Assembly: GCF_947172395.1 (NCBI RefSeq)
Contig: NC_069093.1
Location: forward strand, 4,933,561 to 4,997,560
From: Bicyclus anynana
Taxonomy: Eukaryota; Arthropoda; Insecta; Lepidoptera; Nymphalidae
DNA length: 64,000 nt
Direction of reading: 5' to 3'
Shown piece by piece: positions 35,101 to 44,422 of this stretch. The notes beneath the pieces were generated by a model. That model was not told where the DNA came from, ran no database searches, and saw only the letters and a list, made by a program, of their open reading frames with translations. Each line of letters starts with the position of its first letter. Position 1 is the stretch's first letter. Both the position numbers and the translations under genes were made by a program.

Positions 35101-38100
35101 CGAATTTTGCGACAGGGCCGGATTAATGAGGTTTAAGGGCAGCGTGCTTCAGACACTGTCTCAATGTAGACACTGACCTGTTCCACAGTTTGACGGAGTC
35201 GGCGGCCGCGGTGAGCACGGCGAGGTTGTCGGAGCTGACGGCGACGCACGCAGGCTGCTTCTGGTGGCCGGCCAGCGTGATGTGTTTCAGACCCTGTCTC
35301 AATGTAGACACTGACCTGTTCCACAGTTTGACGGAGTCGGCGGCCGCGGTGAGCACGGCGAGGTTGTCGGAGCTGACGGCGACGCACGCAGGCTGCTTCT
35401 GGTGGCCGGCCAGCGTGATGTGTTTCAGACCCTGTCTCAATGTAGACACTGACCTGTTCCACAGTTTGACGGAGTCGGCGGCCGCGGTGAGCACGGCGAG
35501 GTTGTCGGAGCTGACGGCGACGCACGCAGGCTGCTTCTGGTGGCCGGCCAGCGTGATGTGTTTCAGACCCTGTCTCAATGTAGACACTGACCTGTTCCAC
35601 AGTTTGACGGAGTCGGCGGCCGCGGTGAGCACGGCGAGGTTGTCGGAGCTGACGGCGACGCACGCAGGCTGCTTCTGGTGGCCGGCCAACGTGATTTGTT
35701 TCAGACATTTCACTAGGAAAAAACGTTTATTGACTTCATTAAATAATAAAAAACAAACAACTGCTTAGAAAAGAATATAAAATCCAAAAAATAATAAACT
35801 TTAAATCAGTTTATCAACTTTTGCTGAACACAAAAACTTTCGCAAAATATTAAAAAAATAATGATAACACTAAAACCACAAACAGTCTGGGTTTTTATCC
35901 ATTCTTGTCACACCACATATCCTCATTTTATTCACATTTTAATAACTTTTAACCAAATCAAAACGATAGAAAAATACTGGTACGGACTAACCTTCGTTCC
36001 CCTCTTCCATAGTCAAGCTATGTAACTCCACAGTATTGGTAGCCAATGTGACCCCAACGCGAAGTTCCCCCGTGGTCCCCACCAACACACTCGCTGACTT
36101 CAGTTTAGCTGATAACTTCACAGAACTCAATCGTCTGACTTCATCTGACAGTGTGAGGATCTCTGATACATCTGATGGTGTTTCATCCGGTTGATTTTCT
36201 TTCTGTTTACTGTAATGTTGTAGGTATAGGTAATTGTACTTATTAGGGATTTTTAGGGTACACTTTAGACATTTAGACCTCTTTAATCCAGCCCTTAAAG
36301 TAGTATCACTGTAAAAATGAGGTAACTTCACCCGATTTCACAACATTTCTCTTCACTGCTCTGTCCCTATTGATTGTAGTGTAATGAAAAGTATATTATA
36401 CCATGCCCAGGAGTATAAAGAATAATTGTACAAAGCTTCGTTAAAATCCGTCAAGTAGTTTTTATTTCTATAACGAACATACAGACAGACAGACAGACAA
36501 AAATTTTATTGATTGCAATTTTGGCATCAGTTTGATTACTAATCACCCCCTGATAGTTATTTTGGAAATATTTCATGTACAGGATTGACCTCTCTGCAGA
36601 TTTATTATAAGTATAGATATAGATTTATATTCAAAGTAACAACTCTCATTGTGTGACACGGACTTGCCCGTTTTTTATCACTACAACAACAAAAATTTAC
36701 ATCACCCCAAAAGGCTTACTCTCACTGGATCTTATATAATTTTACAACAGTGTACAAGGAGATAAATAAATAAATAATTTCTCACGCCAATTTCTTCCTT
36801 TGTTTCTTGACGCGTTTATTCATCCGGACCCTGGCTTCCTCGTCAGAACAGAAGGAGAACATTTCCAGCAAGGAGTCAGTACCGTAGCACGCTAGCACTG
36901 TTTGCCCGGGGTCTGTCGCGAGGCCCACCACTCGGCCCCTACCACCACGGATCAAGGTGCCCACTTGGTGGCATTGCAGCATCTGTACAATTAAAAAAGA
37001 AAAAAAATGAAGACAAAATAATTAATTAAAAAAAGAGGACATAACGTATCATAGTAGGTTTGGTGGAATGAGGATCGACCTCCACAAGGCAATACTCCTA
37101 GGACTGCCATATATGAAATTAAGTTTCTATGTAACAAATGTCATCCGGTTCCTACAGACTACATTTTGTGGGTAGCAGTAGTAGAGCAAGAGCCCACGAC
37201 AGCCAGACCTTCGTTATTTTATAAAAGTTGAAAGTTTCTCTGTAGATGTCTCCTATACAGGTAAGAACGACCAGCGACTATAAAGTTTGGGTTGTGGTTA
37301 CCTGGGCAGGTAACAGGTAGTAAAGGTGTATAAAATAGTACTTGAAATTCGTTAAAGTATAAAGCTCAATTTTTTAATATTTCCTTCGGGATAACTTTAA
37401 AAATCTCGTCATCCATTGCCGGACACTTATGACAGTTGCTACCCCCTGCCAGATACCCCTAAACTTTAATAAATTATAATTATACTTTCGTTATAGTATA
37501 AAAGCTAAATTTTATATATGTTACTTGGGGACTTATAAAAAGATGTTACCTCAATAGCCGGACAGTTTTCGTGGTTTTTACATCTTGCCAGACACATCGA
37601 AAGTTCACTATAGGTGCGAGTGCGGGGTAACAACTGTTCAAGTAGGTGCGAGTGAGATAGAGCGCTTAGTCGAGTGCGTTATTTTACTGCGCACCATCCA
37701 TAGATGATACATTATATATTGAGATAGATACGCAACTCTCATTTCAGTTAAAAAAGTTTTATATCGTGATCACTAGATGGCGCATTCTAATTAGATTTAT
37801 TGGCTACCCATAGATGGCGTTCTCTCTACGAGTAAAATATATATTTTAGTTGTATGACTATTGATGTTTGTTTTCCTTAATTCTTATATATTACTAGCGG
37901 ACGCCCGCGACTTCGTCCGCGTAAATTTCGATGTCAACTTTACTACTACCCCTACCCTACCCTACCCCTACCCTACCACTACCCCAACCCTACCCTACCC
38001 AACCCCTACATCTACAATACCCCCATCCTACCCCTACCCTCCCCGTACCCTATCCCTTTCCTACCCCTATCCCACCCGTACCCCTATCTCACGCCTATCC

Positions 38101-41100
38101 TACCCCTACCCTACCACTACCCTACCTCTACCCCTACCCTACCACTACCCTAAACCCGGCCCTAAACCTACCCTACCCCTACACTACCCTTACGCTTCCC
38201 TACCCGTACCCTACCCTACCCTGTAACTTCTCTATCTTACTCCTACCCTTAGCAAAATCGGTCCAGGCCTTCGAGAGTGGTGGTATGACCAAGAGAAATA
38301 GAGACTTCTATGCTAATAATATAAAGAGGTAAAGTTCGTGTGGTTGTAGGAGGTAATCTCTGGATCTACTGGACCGATTTGGAAAATTGTTTTACCAATA
38401 GAAAGCTACGTTATTTGCGAGTGTCATAGGCTATGTTTGATTCCCATACTCACACGGGAACGGGAACTACGTAAATGAAAGTGCGGGGCGTCATATAGCG
38501 GAATTTCTGCGTCTTTTAGCAATTTTGTATTACCTCCGAAACTATTTAAGTAATTAACATACTGTAAAGGGCAAATCTTATCTCCATAATATCCTTGTGA
38601 TTATTAAATAATTTATTTTAATAAGGATTAAAGTTTAGTTGTATAAATAATGACGTAAACCTAAGTATATAAAATTAATAATTTTTAAAACACAAAAGGT
38701 ACTATATCTGCTAATATATAGAAGATAGATATATGGTGTCGCGGACTTTTTTGTAGAACTTTTAAAGACACATAAAGTCTCCATACATTAATTTCAATTT
38801 TACACAATAGTTAAGGCAGCGCATGCGAATAAGTCTGTTTAAGAGGATTTTCAGTCCGACCTGTATGACAAAAACTGTGATAACTCGGCTAATATATATG
38901 ATACCAATATAAAATATAGCCTATAGCACTCCCCGATAATGTAGCATTCTACTGGTGAAAGAATTTTTAAAATCGGACCAGTAGTTCCGAAGATTACCCC
39001 ATTTAAAAAATGTGACAAACTTACAAACTTACAAACTTTACCTCTTTATAATATTAGTATAGATTAATGAAAAAAATTTAACATAAACATAATATTTACA
39101 AAATCACCTATTTCACTATATAATATTAATGTACCCAAATATTTAAAATTGCCAAATTTTATAAATATATAGAAATAAGGAAAACAAACTGCAATAATCC
39201 TTCAAATATTAAAGGATTTTTAATCAAAAAAGAAAAGAAGATTCTTATTATTCAACGAGTTATTTTTTCTTTTGTGATTATGAAAATATCTTAATGCACT
39301 TCAGCAGCCTGATAACTTTAGTGCACCAACTATGAATATTGAAGTTTATGATTATAAATAACCACTGATAACATCTACACACTGGTCACCTTTAAGAACA
39401 CGTAAAATTGAGGACGATTCTGCCATCGACTGGAGTAGTAGTGATGAAGAAAATGAAAACATCGACGACAATGTTTAAATTAATAAATAAGTTTAATTAT
39501 CTTTTTTTACTTGTAATTATACTTTTTTTATATTTTTATGATATTAAACAAACATTTTTTACTTTATACAACATGGCTATGAACGTAATAAAATTATTTT
39601 TTATTAGATATCTTAAAAAATAGTAATCGACTAAGCATTCGCGCTCGCACCTATAGTGAACTTTCGATGTGTCTGGCAAGATGTAAAAACCACGAAAACT
39701 GTCCGGCTATTGAGGTAACATCTTTTTATAAGTCCCCAAGTAACATATATAAAATTTAGCTTTTATACTATAACGAAAGTATAATTATAATTTATTAAAG
39801 TTTAGGGGTGTCTGGCAGGGGGTAGCAACTGTCATAAGTGTCCGGCAATGGATGACGAGATTTTTAAAGTTATCCTGAAGGAAATATTAAAAAATTGAGC
39901 TTTATACTTTAACGAATTTCAAGTACTATTTTATACACCTTTACTACCTGTTACCTGCCCAGGTAACCACATCCCAAACTTTATAGTCGCTGGTCGTTCT
40001 TACCTGTATAGGAGACATCTACAGAGAAACTTTCAACTTTTATAATATAACGAAGGTCTGGCTGTCGTGGGCTCTTGGGCTATAGGTAGATGAAACTTCT
40101 CAGTTAATTTGATGTTTATTTGAATAGATTGTTAATGAAGCGGACAACAAACAACAATGCTGTATATACCTTTAAAAGATGGCTTTATTTAGCAATAGAA
40201 CTTATTAAGTTTACTTATGTAAAGATTATTATTAATTTTTCTTGTTGTCATTGTTGGTATATCAATAAATAAATTAAGACCAAATTAGTGAACAGGCTAG
40301 CAGATTGCAGAGAGGCCATACAAGAAAAAAAAATAAGCTTACAGAGCTGTCCTCTGTAGAGTCTGCATCTTCTAGTTTAGTGATCTCAAGTTGCTGTACA
40401 AGTTTGTCCTCCTCTTTGATTCTGTCAGTCCAGTTCAACTTCCACACACGCAGCTGCTGGTCCATACTGCCTGTCACTAAATATCTTTCTTCTTTCAGCA
40501 GCACAGCCGACCACACCTATGTAGTAATTTAAGTAATAAATTCAGTAGTCTTGGATATACCTATTTTTAGGCTCTTCTCAGACCGAGGCACATTTGGAAC
40601 CCTCGTAACTTTAATTTTCAGTTTTCGACATTAAATAATGACATAACTTGATATTGCAAAAATGCCTTGTAAACTAAGCCTAATTGAAATAAATGAAATT
40701 TTGATTTTTGATTTTATATGCAAATGACTCTTGTGATTTGTTACACATGTTAAAAGTGCTAAGCTTACCTCCATTTGATGTCCACCAAGCGTTTTAAAAC
40801 AGTGCTTAGTCTCAATGTCCCAGAATTTGATAAAAGTGTCTTTTGATGAGCTCACAATACAGTTCCTACTGTTAATGAATAGGGCACTCGTTACTGCCCC
40901 CTTGTGACCACTGAACCGAGCTACACCAGTCTCGGATACCACATCCCACAGAATTACTTCTGTATCCTGAATAATAACAAAAACGCATAAGTTACAAAAT
41001 TATTTTAATTTTTTGTTACAAACATGAACATGTACCTCCATATTTATAAAAGTGCATTAAGATTCACCTCAATTTTCTTGAAAGTAATGTGAACTTTAAA

Positions 41101-42882
41101 TATTAGTCATTAGGTTGACTTTACCTTGAAGAAAATTGAGGTTTAAATCATAGTCCACGTTTGGGTCCATTCCATTTTAAGATATTCAAAGATTTAACTG
41201 AAACTGTAATTCAGTTTTGGTTTTGGCCGTAAAACTAGTTTCGGTCGGACAGTATCAATTTGTAATGAAATACTCAATTTAAGTACAGCTGCACCCCTAG
41301 AGAGAATCCTGGCTACGCCCATGTGTACAGACAATGCTTTATTAAGCTCTACTGCTACTTATATATATCTTACCTAATATTAATGAATACTGCAGTAGAA
41401 AGAAGAGATATCAATAGTGCTGTTATCTGGAGGTATTTATTTTATCTATACCTACCTAATATTGCTGTATAGTAGGGGGTAATCTCTGGATCTACTGAAC
41501 CGATTTTGAAATTTTTTTTACCAATAGAAAGATAAACATATTTATGATTATCATAGGCTATATTTATCCCCTTATTTTCACAAGAATGGGAACTATACTA
41601 GTGAAACCGCGGGGTGTCAGCTACTTAGTTATAAAATTGAAATGAATAATTAAAAGTCACCTTCGATCCAGAAACAATCCTGTGGCCCAGTTCATCATAT
41701 TGTAAGCAGGTGATGGCTGACTTGTGGCCAGCAAAGACACACACAACATCATTGTTGACAAGTTCAAACACATTGATATTCCCGTCAACATAGCCCACTG
41801 CCATGTGGTTGCCAGTGGGGCTGGCTGCTATTTGTGACACCACTACACTCTCACCTGGTATCACTTGGGCCTGAAATAATAGAATTAAAATTGTACTAAT
41901 TAATTGTGCATACACACACACTCTCAAAATAGTTATACAGGGTGCTGGGTATTACCCATAACTCTGGGGTCTTATTCTCTATTGAATATTAATTAAACAT
42001 GTTCAAAGAACATGTGCTCTAATATTAATTTTTTCAGAATAAATAATATTTCTTTTGTAAATAGATCATAAAATGTGTCCCTTAAATGAATCCTTATAAT
42101 TATGACATAGCCAAACTTTAAAATTTTCAAATGCAAGGATAGCTAAAGGTAAAGCTAAAGGTAAAGCTAAAGGTGTGTGTTACATGGATAGTTGGAATTA
42201 TTTAAATTACTTTGGATGAAAACATATAATTTTTTTTTTAGTTTAAAAAATATTAGTTATGCAGTTTGGCTCCTATAAGTGGACTCGTCAACACCTTGAA
42301 GTTATGGGAAATACTCCCCAGCACCCTGTATAGAACATTTAAGATTTGATGTGGTCAATAACAAATGCAACAGTCCTTGTTACTGATGCATTGCCACAGT
42401 ACCAGATGTTGTATATGTTAATATTAGCAGACGCCTGCGACTTCGTCTGCTATTTCATCTCCCTTATCTGACTCTGTCACAATATCTGTTCTTAGTCCAC
42501 CTCTAATAACTATAAACTACCTCCCTGGCAAATTTCATCTATGTTCACAATGAACTTCCTTGTGTACGTGCCAAACTTGCACTTTTCAAACGTAAATCTT
42601 AGTTCTAATCCTGTTTTGTAGTGTGTAATACAACTTTTCATAGACTTGCTAGGAAATAGATCTTCATTTAAAAAAAAGACATAGCGTACGTTAAGTCAAA
42701 AATAAGCATACCTTTTCTCCTAATCTCATATCCCAAATAATAACATGTTCACATGCACCCACGGCTATGTATCTTCCACTAACACCGTTAAGAGTGACAT
42801 GGGTACTGTTGCAGTCAGGACTCGCGATAACATTGAAGATACCACTTGGGGCGTAACGCAAATATTGTTTAGTTAGGCCCAT
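20006..42882 (-). CDS. Wdr3: WDR3 (Utp12/Dip2), WD-repeat protein of the small-subunit processome
   Basis: Sixteen exons, in order: 42882-42712, 41870-41661, 40966-40769, 40516-40343, 36982-36786, 36209-35992, 35712-35592, 28297-28096, 26791-26702, 26219-26082, 25102-24833, 24241-24077, 23949-23884, 23306-23146, 22429-22207, 20170-20006. All borders are AG/GT and all phases agree, giving 922 aa, close to the ~940 aa of animal WDR3. The N-terminus MGLTKQYLRY is a family hallmark. Many blades show GH...D-W signatures (ACEHVIIWD, GHKSAITCL, SADRNVKIWG, DGKVKQWDAD). The C-terminal Utp12-type helical domain runs from about exon 13 to the end. The family works in the nucleolus in the UTP-B complex on 18S pre-rRNA. 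Oddities: tandem duplications at exons 7, 12 and 15, and large transposons in introns 4 and 7. It is divergent from the PRPP-synthetase-associated gene, with 1.54 kb between start codons. Confidence 0.95.
21752..22407 (-). repeat. Three 209-bp tandem copies of the WDR3 exon 15 tail plus donor site
   Basis: The donor sequence 'caccgagcagcgggtgagtg' (minus strand) recurs exactly every 209 bp, with exon ends at 22207, 21998 and 21789. Each unit is 192 nt of exon from ttcagcgcagcg to the donor plus 17 nt of intron ('gtgagtgtatacaaacg'). A 28-bp partial copy closes the array at about 21752. The copies are almost identical (for example tgc to tac near the start of one). Only the first is joined to a splice acceptor (22430). 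209 is not a multiple of three, so the two later copies are out of frame if read through. The long antisense and sense ORFs here are by-products of this GC-rich array. Confidence 0.92.
22207..22429 (-). CDS. Wdr3: WDR3 exon 15 (coordinates 22207-22429)
   Basis: The acceptor is at 22430-22431. The exon completes a serine codon with exon 14 and reads SELEEALLLLPFSAACEIV, then LERADHAELLCRLALFLLRVH. This is the helical Utp12 core, with leucine-rich amphipathic helices. The donor chosen is the first of three identical ones because it keeps the frame into the last exon. Confidence 0.88.
22589..22740 (-). repeat. Degenerate ~45-bp repeats resembling the WDR3 exon 14 donor
   Basis: Units of the form 'acctagagcgtatcctctgc' plus 'tgatgagactctaatatatt' occur about three times here. 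Further copies are at 24290-24390 and 24675-24780. The core 'acctagagcgtatcctc' is identical to the exon 14 splice donor at 23144-23160. The copies lie on both sides of exons 12-14. Confidence 0.75.
22741..23105. mobile_element. hAT-like MITE fragment
   Basis: It starts 'cagcatttcccaacctttt' then 'agccacggacccct'. The right part again has 'gcggacccccatac'. The CAG start and 'ttcccaacctttt' are typical of hAT-type non-autonomous elements. The right terminus was not fixed and no transposase is present. Confidence 0.45.
24029..24068 (-). pseudogene. Decayed copy of the 5' end of WDR3 exon 12
   Basis: On the minus strand 'aacacaggggcacgcggtg' then 'gaatgagtcgggctgtcggt' mirrors the acceptor and first ~30 nt of exon 12 (24241 downward), displaced by ~182 bp and placed just past the exon's own donor. 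It carries several changes and then similarity ends. It reads as the remnant of a tandem exon duplication. Confidence 0.7.
24290..24390 (-). repeat. Exon 14 donor-like repeat, second cluster
   Basis: Two diverged units ('acctagagggtatcttctgc', and a 'taccctatgctgatcagat' piece) lie between WDR3 exons 11 and 12. Confidence 0.55.
24675..24780 (-). repeat. Exon 14 donor-like repeat, third cluster
   Basis: Two well-preserved ~45-bp units with 'acctaaagcgtatcctctgc' and 'acctagagcgtatcctctgc', each with 'tgatgagact' or 'tgatgagatt'. They lie just downstream of exon 11. Confidence 0.7.
25205..25575 (-). pseudogene. Decayed RTE-type LINE C-terminal fragment
   Basis: One frame of the minus strand reads KRGRPYRRWVDDIKDIVG, the GRPPTRWTDDIKRVAG-type C-terminal motif of RTE elements (seen intact at 58967-61939). 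Frameshifts elsewhere. It lies in WDR3 intron 10. Confidence 0.65.
25803..26078 (+). repeat. tRNA-derived SINE (family B), nearly complete
   Basis: It shows a B-box-like 'ggtttgaatccggccc' near the left end, a body with 'gtctgccaatccgcattggg' and 'gtgctcaacagtgagccg', and a (GAT)n tail at about 26063-26073. The fuller copy is at 52548-52872. It ends about 4 bp from WDR3 exon 10. Confidence 0.7.
26826..26910 (-). repeat. tRNA-derived SINE fragment (family A)
   Basis: The minus strand contains 'gacggcctccgttgtacagt', 'ggtggatttacaagacggaa' and 'ctgggttcgatccccggctg', which is the A-box to B-box head of the SINE at 63388. Confidence 0.75.
27318..27635 (+). repeat. CCCTA-containing repeat of a second type
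   Basis: It starts 'actagcggacccggtcaagc', has a short CTACCC array (about 27363-27437), then 'gccgttctcgagttttagcg' and 'gaacagcaattcatttttat', ending in a (TA)n run. It differs in its 3' half from the copies at 2248 and 37892. Confidence 0.6.
28096..28297 (-). CDS. Wdr3: WDR3 exon 8
   Basis: Acceptor 'ggacatttcag', donor 'gtgagt'. It is read in the frame TSQACLRTIPVP and CFAPGDRHALVGCADGSLLL. The match to exon 7 is exact: exon 7 must end at the first base pair of 'aacag|gtcagt' so that an Arg codon is completed, giving WNRTSQ. The longer ORF on this strand is in a shadow frame. Confidence 0.9.
28340..28690. mobile_element. AACCGACTTC-type MITE, complete
   Basis: The left end 'acaaccgacttcaaaatcac' and right end 'tttttttgaagtcggtcaaa' form terminal inverted repeats. 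The inside matches the palindrome at 3341 ('tttgaaggcggtgcca' and 'gcaccgccttcaaac'). It lies between WDR3 exon 8 and the LTR element. Confidence 0.75.
28745..28888 (+). repeat. 5' LTR (144 bp)
   Basis: TG...CA ends, duplication ttaat on its left, primer-binding site directly on its right. Confidence 0.92.
31406..31860 (+). repeat. 35-bp minisatellite, 13 copies, with 105-bp higher order
   Basis: The unit 'aagcagcatagctggtcgtt' plus 'aaatcgacaacatac' repeats every 35 bp from 31406. Three variants (catt, cata, caca after aagcag) alternate in the same order three times, giving a 105-bp higher-order unit, followed by four less ordered copies. It is part of the LTR element interior. Direct repeats without spacers, so not a CRISPR array. 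Confidence 0.9.
34090..34599 (+). pseudogene. Ty3/gypsy integrase C-terminal remnant
   Basis: The frame reads EEYLTMYNSTPRSVTGKPPG, then ELFFKRQFRDKIP and a basic segment with LVPGDKVYLKNLHKDNK. This is the end of the integrase core plus the GPY/F-like C-terminal region. The DDE triad and all upstream pol domains are absent, and the frame opens without a true start, so it is a remnant and not a working gene. Confidence 0.8.
34946..35089 (+). repeat. 3' LTR (144 bp)
   Basis: Identical to the 5' LTR by eye, preceded by a polypurine tract and followed by the ttaat duplication. Confidence 0.92.
35157..35706 (-). repeat. Four 138-bp tandem copies of WDR3 exon 7 (one WD40 blade) plus donor
   Basis: The donor core 'cactgacctgttcc' (plus strand) occurs at 35171, 35309, 35447 and 35585, exactly 138 bp apart. 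Each unit encodes 46 residues: ITLAGHQKQPACVAVSSDN, then LAVLTAAADSVKLWNR, then a linker SVSTLRQGLKH that contains the splice donor. The whole array stays open in the WDR3 frame. Possible exon ends are 35592, 35454, 35316 and 35178. The first gives the ancestral protein; the others would add one, two or three extra blades. The edges share the short homology 'gtctgaa' between exon start and intron. Confidence 0.93.
35592..35712 (-). CDS. Wdr3: WDR3 exon 7
   Basis: Acceptor 'ttttttcctag', phase 1 in, phase 2 out. It reads VKCLKQITLAGHQKQP to KLWNR. The choice of the first donor keeps the usual single blade at this place and joins exon 8 in frame. Use of a later donor would also keep the frame. 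Confidence 0.85.
36312..36622 (+). repeat. 3' half of the (CAGA)n repeat family
   Basis: Nearly the same as 2935-3273: 'gaggtaacttcacccgattt', (CAGA)4 at about 36479, and the end 'attataagtatagat'. It starts inside WDR3 intron 5, about 100 bp before exon 6. Confidence 0.75.
37187..40077. mobile_element. 2.9-kb element with 434-bp terminal inverted repeats
   Basis: 37187-37620 is the near-exact reverse complement of 39644-40077; both arms are 434 bp. The outer ends read caagagcccacgac. The interior holds a nested repeat (37892-39066) and, near 39396-39480, a frame with SAIDWSSSDEENENIDDN that ends in TAA, an acidic peptide of a kind seen at the start of some transposases. No transposase domain is recognisable. 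It lies in WDR3 intron 4. It could be a foldback-like or otherwise non-autonomous DNA element; its superfamily is unknown to me. Target duplication not resolved. Confidence 0.85.
37892..39066 (+). repeat. 1.2-kb repeat with CCCTA array (nested)
   Basis: It starts 'actagcggacgcccgcgac', has a CTACCC-rich array to about 38225, then 'ggatctactggaccgatttg' and other shared segments, and ends 'ataatattagtatagatt'. The same architecture occurs at 48549-49826. It is inserted in the long-TIR element. Confidence 0.8.
41160..41323. repeat. Partial CATGGGCGTAG MITE
   Basis: It shares 'aagatattcaaagatttaac', 'gacagtatcaatttgtaat' and the end 'ctggctacgcccatg' with 13364-13665. The left terminus is missing. 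WDR3 intron 2. Confidence 0.7.
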
Positions 42883-44422
42883 ATTTAGAAATTATTACGA
42901 AAAAAAACAAACTACATAACCTTAAACTTTAAAACATCGCATCACATGTTTTTGTTATGATTTTTATCATTTTGACATTGACATATATATCACAGATCAA
43001 AAAGAATGTAAAGCACAGCGTAATAGATAAAGGTACTCCAAGGAGTCACAATCTATTACAAATAAATGCACAGATTAATTATTAGGAAATTTATGGGTAC
43101 CACGTCAATTATTTCATGTAATTCTTCAAAGTTCTAGCTCAATAATTTTTTTCTCTACATTGTTTATTTTTTGACAATATTATTGAAATAGAGTAATATA
43201 CTTTTATTAATCAAGTAGGTACTATCATAAAAATAAAATATAAGGAAATATCAATACAACTACAACTACAACTACAAAATTAAAATAAATTAAAATTAAA
43301 ACTAATACCTAAAAATATTTATCAAAATTTGCCGCCCTTGGTAGGGTGCCCATCACGCAGGCAGCATTCCCGCGTTGAATTGCGATTGAAATTCTTTGCG
43401 CGAGAAAGCTGCCCGCCCGAGGGTCGCCTGTTGCCTCTCTGAGGCGTTTGCCGATCTCCTTGTGGAGAGTCAGAGCGCTCCTGCCCCACGGGCCTAGTGT
43501 CAATAATTATTTTATTTTGTACATCTTTATAAAATGGTTCAAACTTCTTTAATGTTTCAAACTATTAAGTAAGGTTTCCAGGCATAACGGCTAGAATGCA
43601 GAGCCATAGAGCCAGTTAAAAAAAATCAGGTAGGCTCAAAATGTCTAGACCTCAGAGCCATAAAACCAGTTTTATAAGAAAATCAGTGCTTCCAGCTTAT
43701 GAGATCTCCCCCAAAATTTAGGGAGTAATTTATTTACTCTCGGAAGGATCGTTTTCTGTCAGTCTAGCAAATAAGCGACACACATTTAGTGCAATTAATT
43801 ATTGACGCAGAATTTTTAAAAAGTCGTATTCGTGGTCAAAGTGTTAACAATTACCGTAAATTGTAATAAAGCTTCAATAGATTTTTATAATTTCTGAGTT
43901 TTTAATTACATTTTAGTATTATCTAAATATTTTAAGAAAACACTCTGTCCAGCAGCTCCAGTATATGTTATCAAGGAACATATATATGTTATATTCTTAT
44001 TCTTTGAACTCTGTATTCAGGAGTTGGCTTCGGGAGTTTAAGATTGTTTATGTGGCAACTTTGGCGGTTCATGGGCCGCAGATTGCCGATTTTCGTTGTT
44101 CTATTTATTTTAATAATAAACGTATAGCTTAATTTGTTTGTAATACAACAGATAAAGTGAAATCTTCTGTTCATTAACGTCCCGTGCTGCAGAAATAACC
44201 TGATATTAAGTACATTTTTACATACGCCGTAAATAAGGACAGCCATCAGGTTATTATGTTACTCAACAAAACCAGGTTTATTGTTTTCTTTTTGAAGCAA
44301 CGTGCATTCTATAATCTTACGTCGTATTTGTTTACTCCGAATGTGTGGCAAGGTTACTGAAGCAAAATGTTGTATGATTTCACAGGCTGGTGGGCTTCAC
44401 AAATCGCTCGCGGAAGTGCAAT
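42883..44422. promoter_or_regulatory. Divergent intergenic region between WDR3 and PRPSAP
   Basis: The two start codons face away from each other, 1.54 kb apart. The stretch must hold both promoters, but I see no clear TATA box or initiator. A GC-rich LINE-like fragment sits at 43310-43505; its minus-strand frame reads GDPRAGSFLAQRISIAIQRG. The flanks are AT-rich. Confidence 0.5.
43310..43505 (-). pseudogene. LINE-derived coding fragment
   Basis: A 64-codon open frame on the minus strand contains EIGKRLREATGDPRAGSFL and QRGNAACVMGTLP. I recall similar peptides at the end of lepidopteran LINE ORFs, but the family is not certain. It is isolated and GC-rich in AT-rich DNA. Confidence 0.5.

Noticed and set aside
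35133..35768. Long ORFs of ~190 aa on the plus strand and in the second minus frame over the exon 7 array
   Set aside because: They are shadows created because the 138-bp unit is a multiple of three and one copy without stops stays open in all copies.
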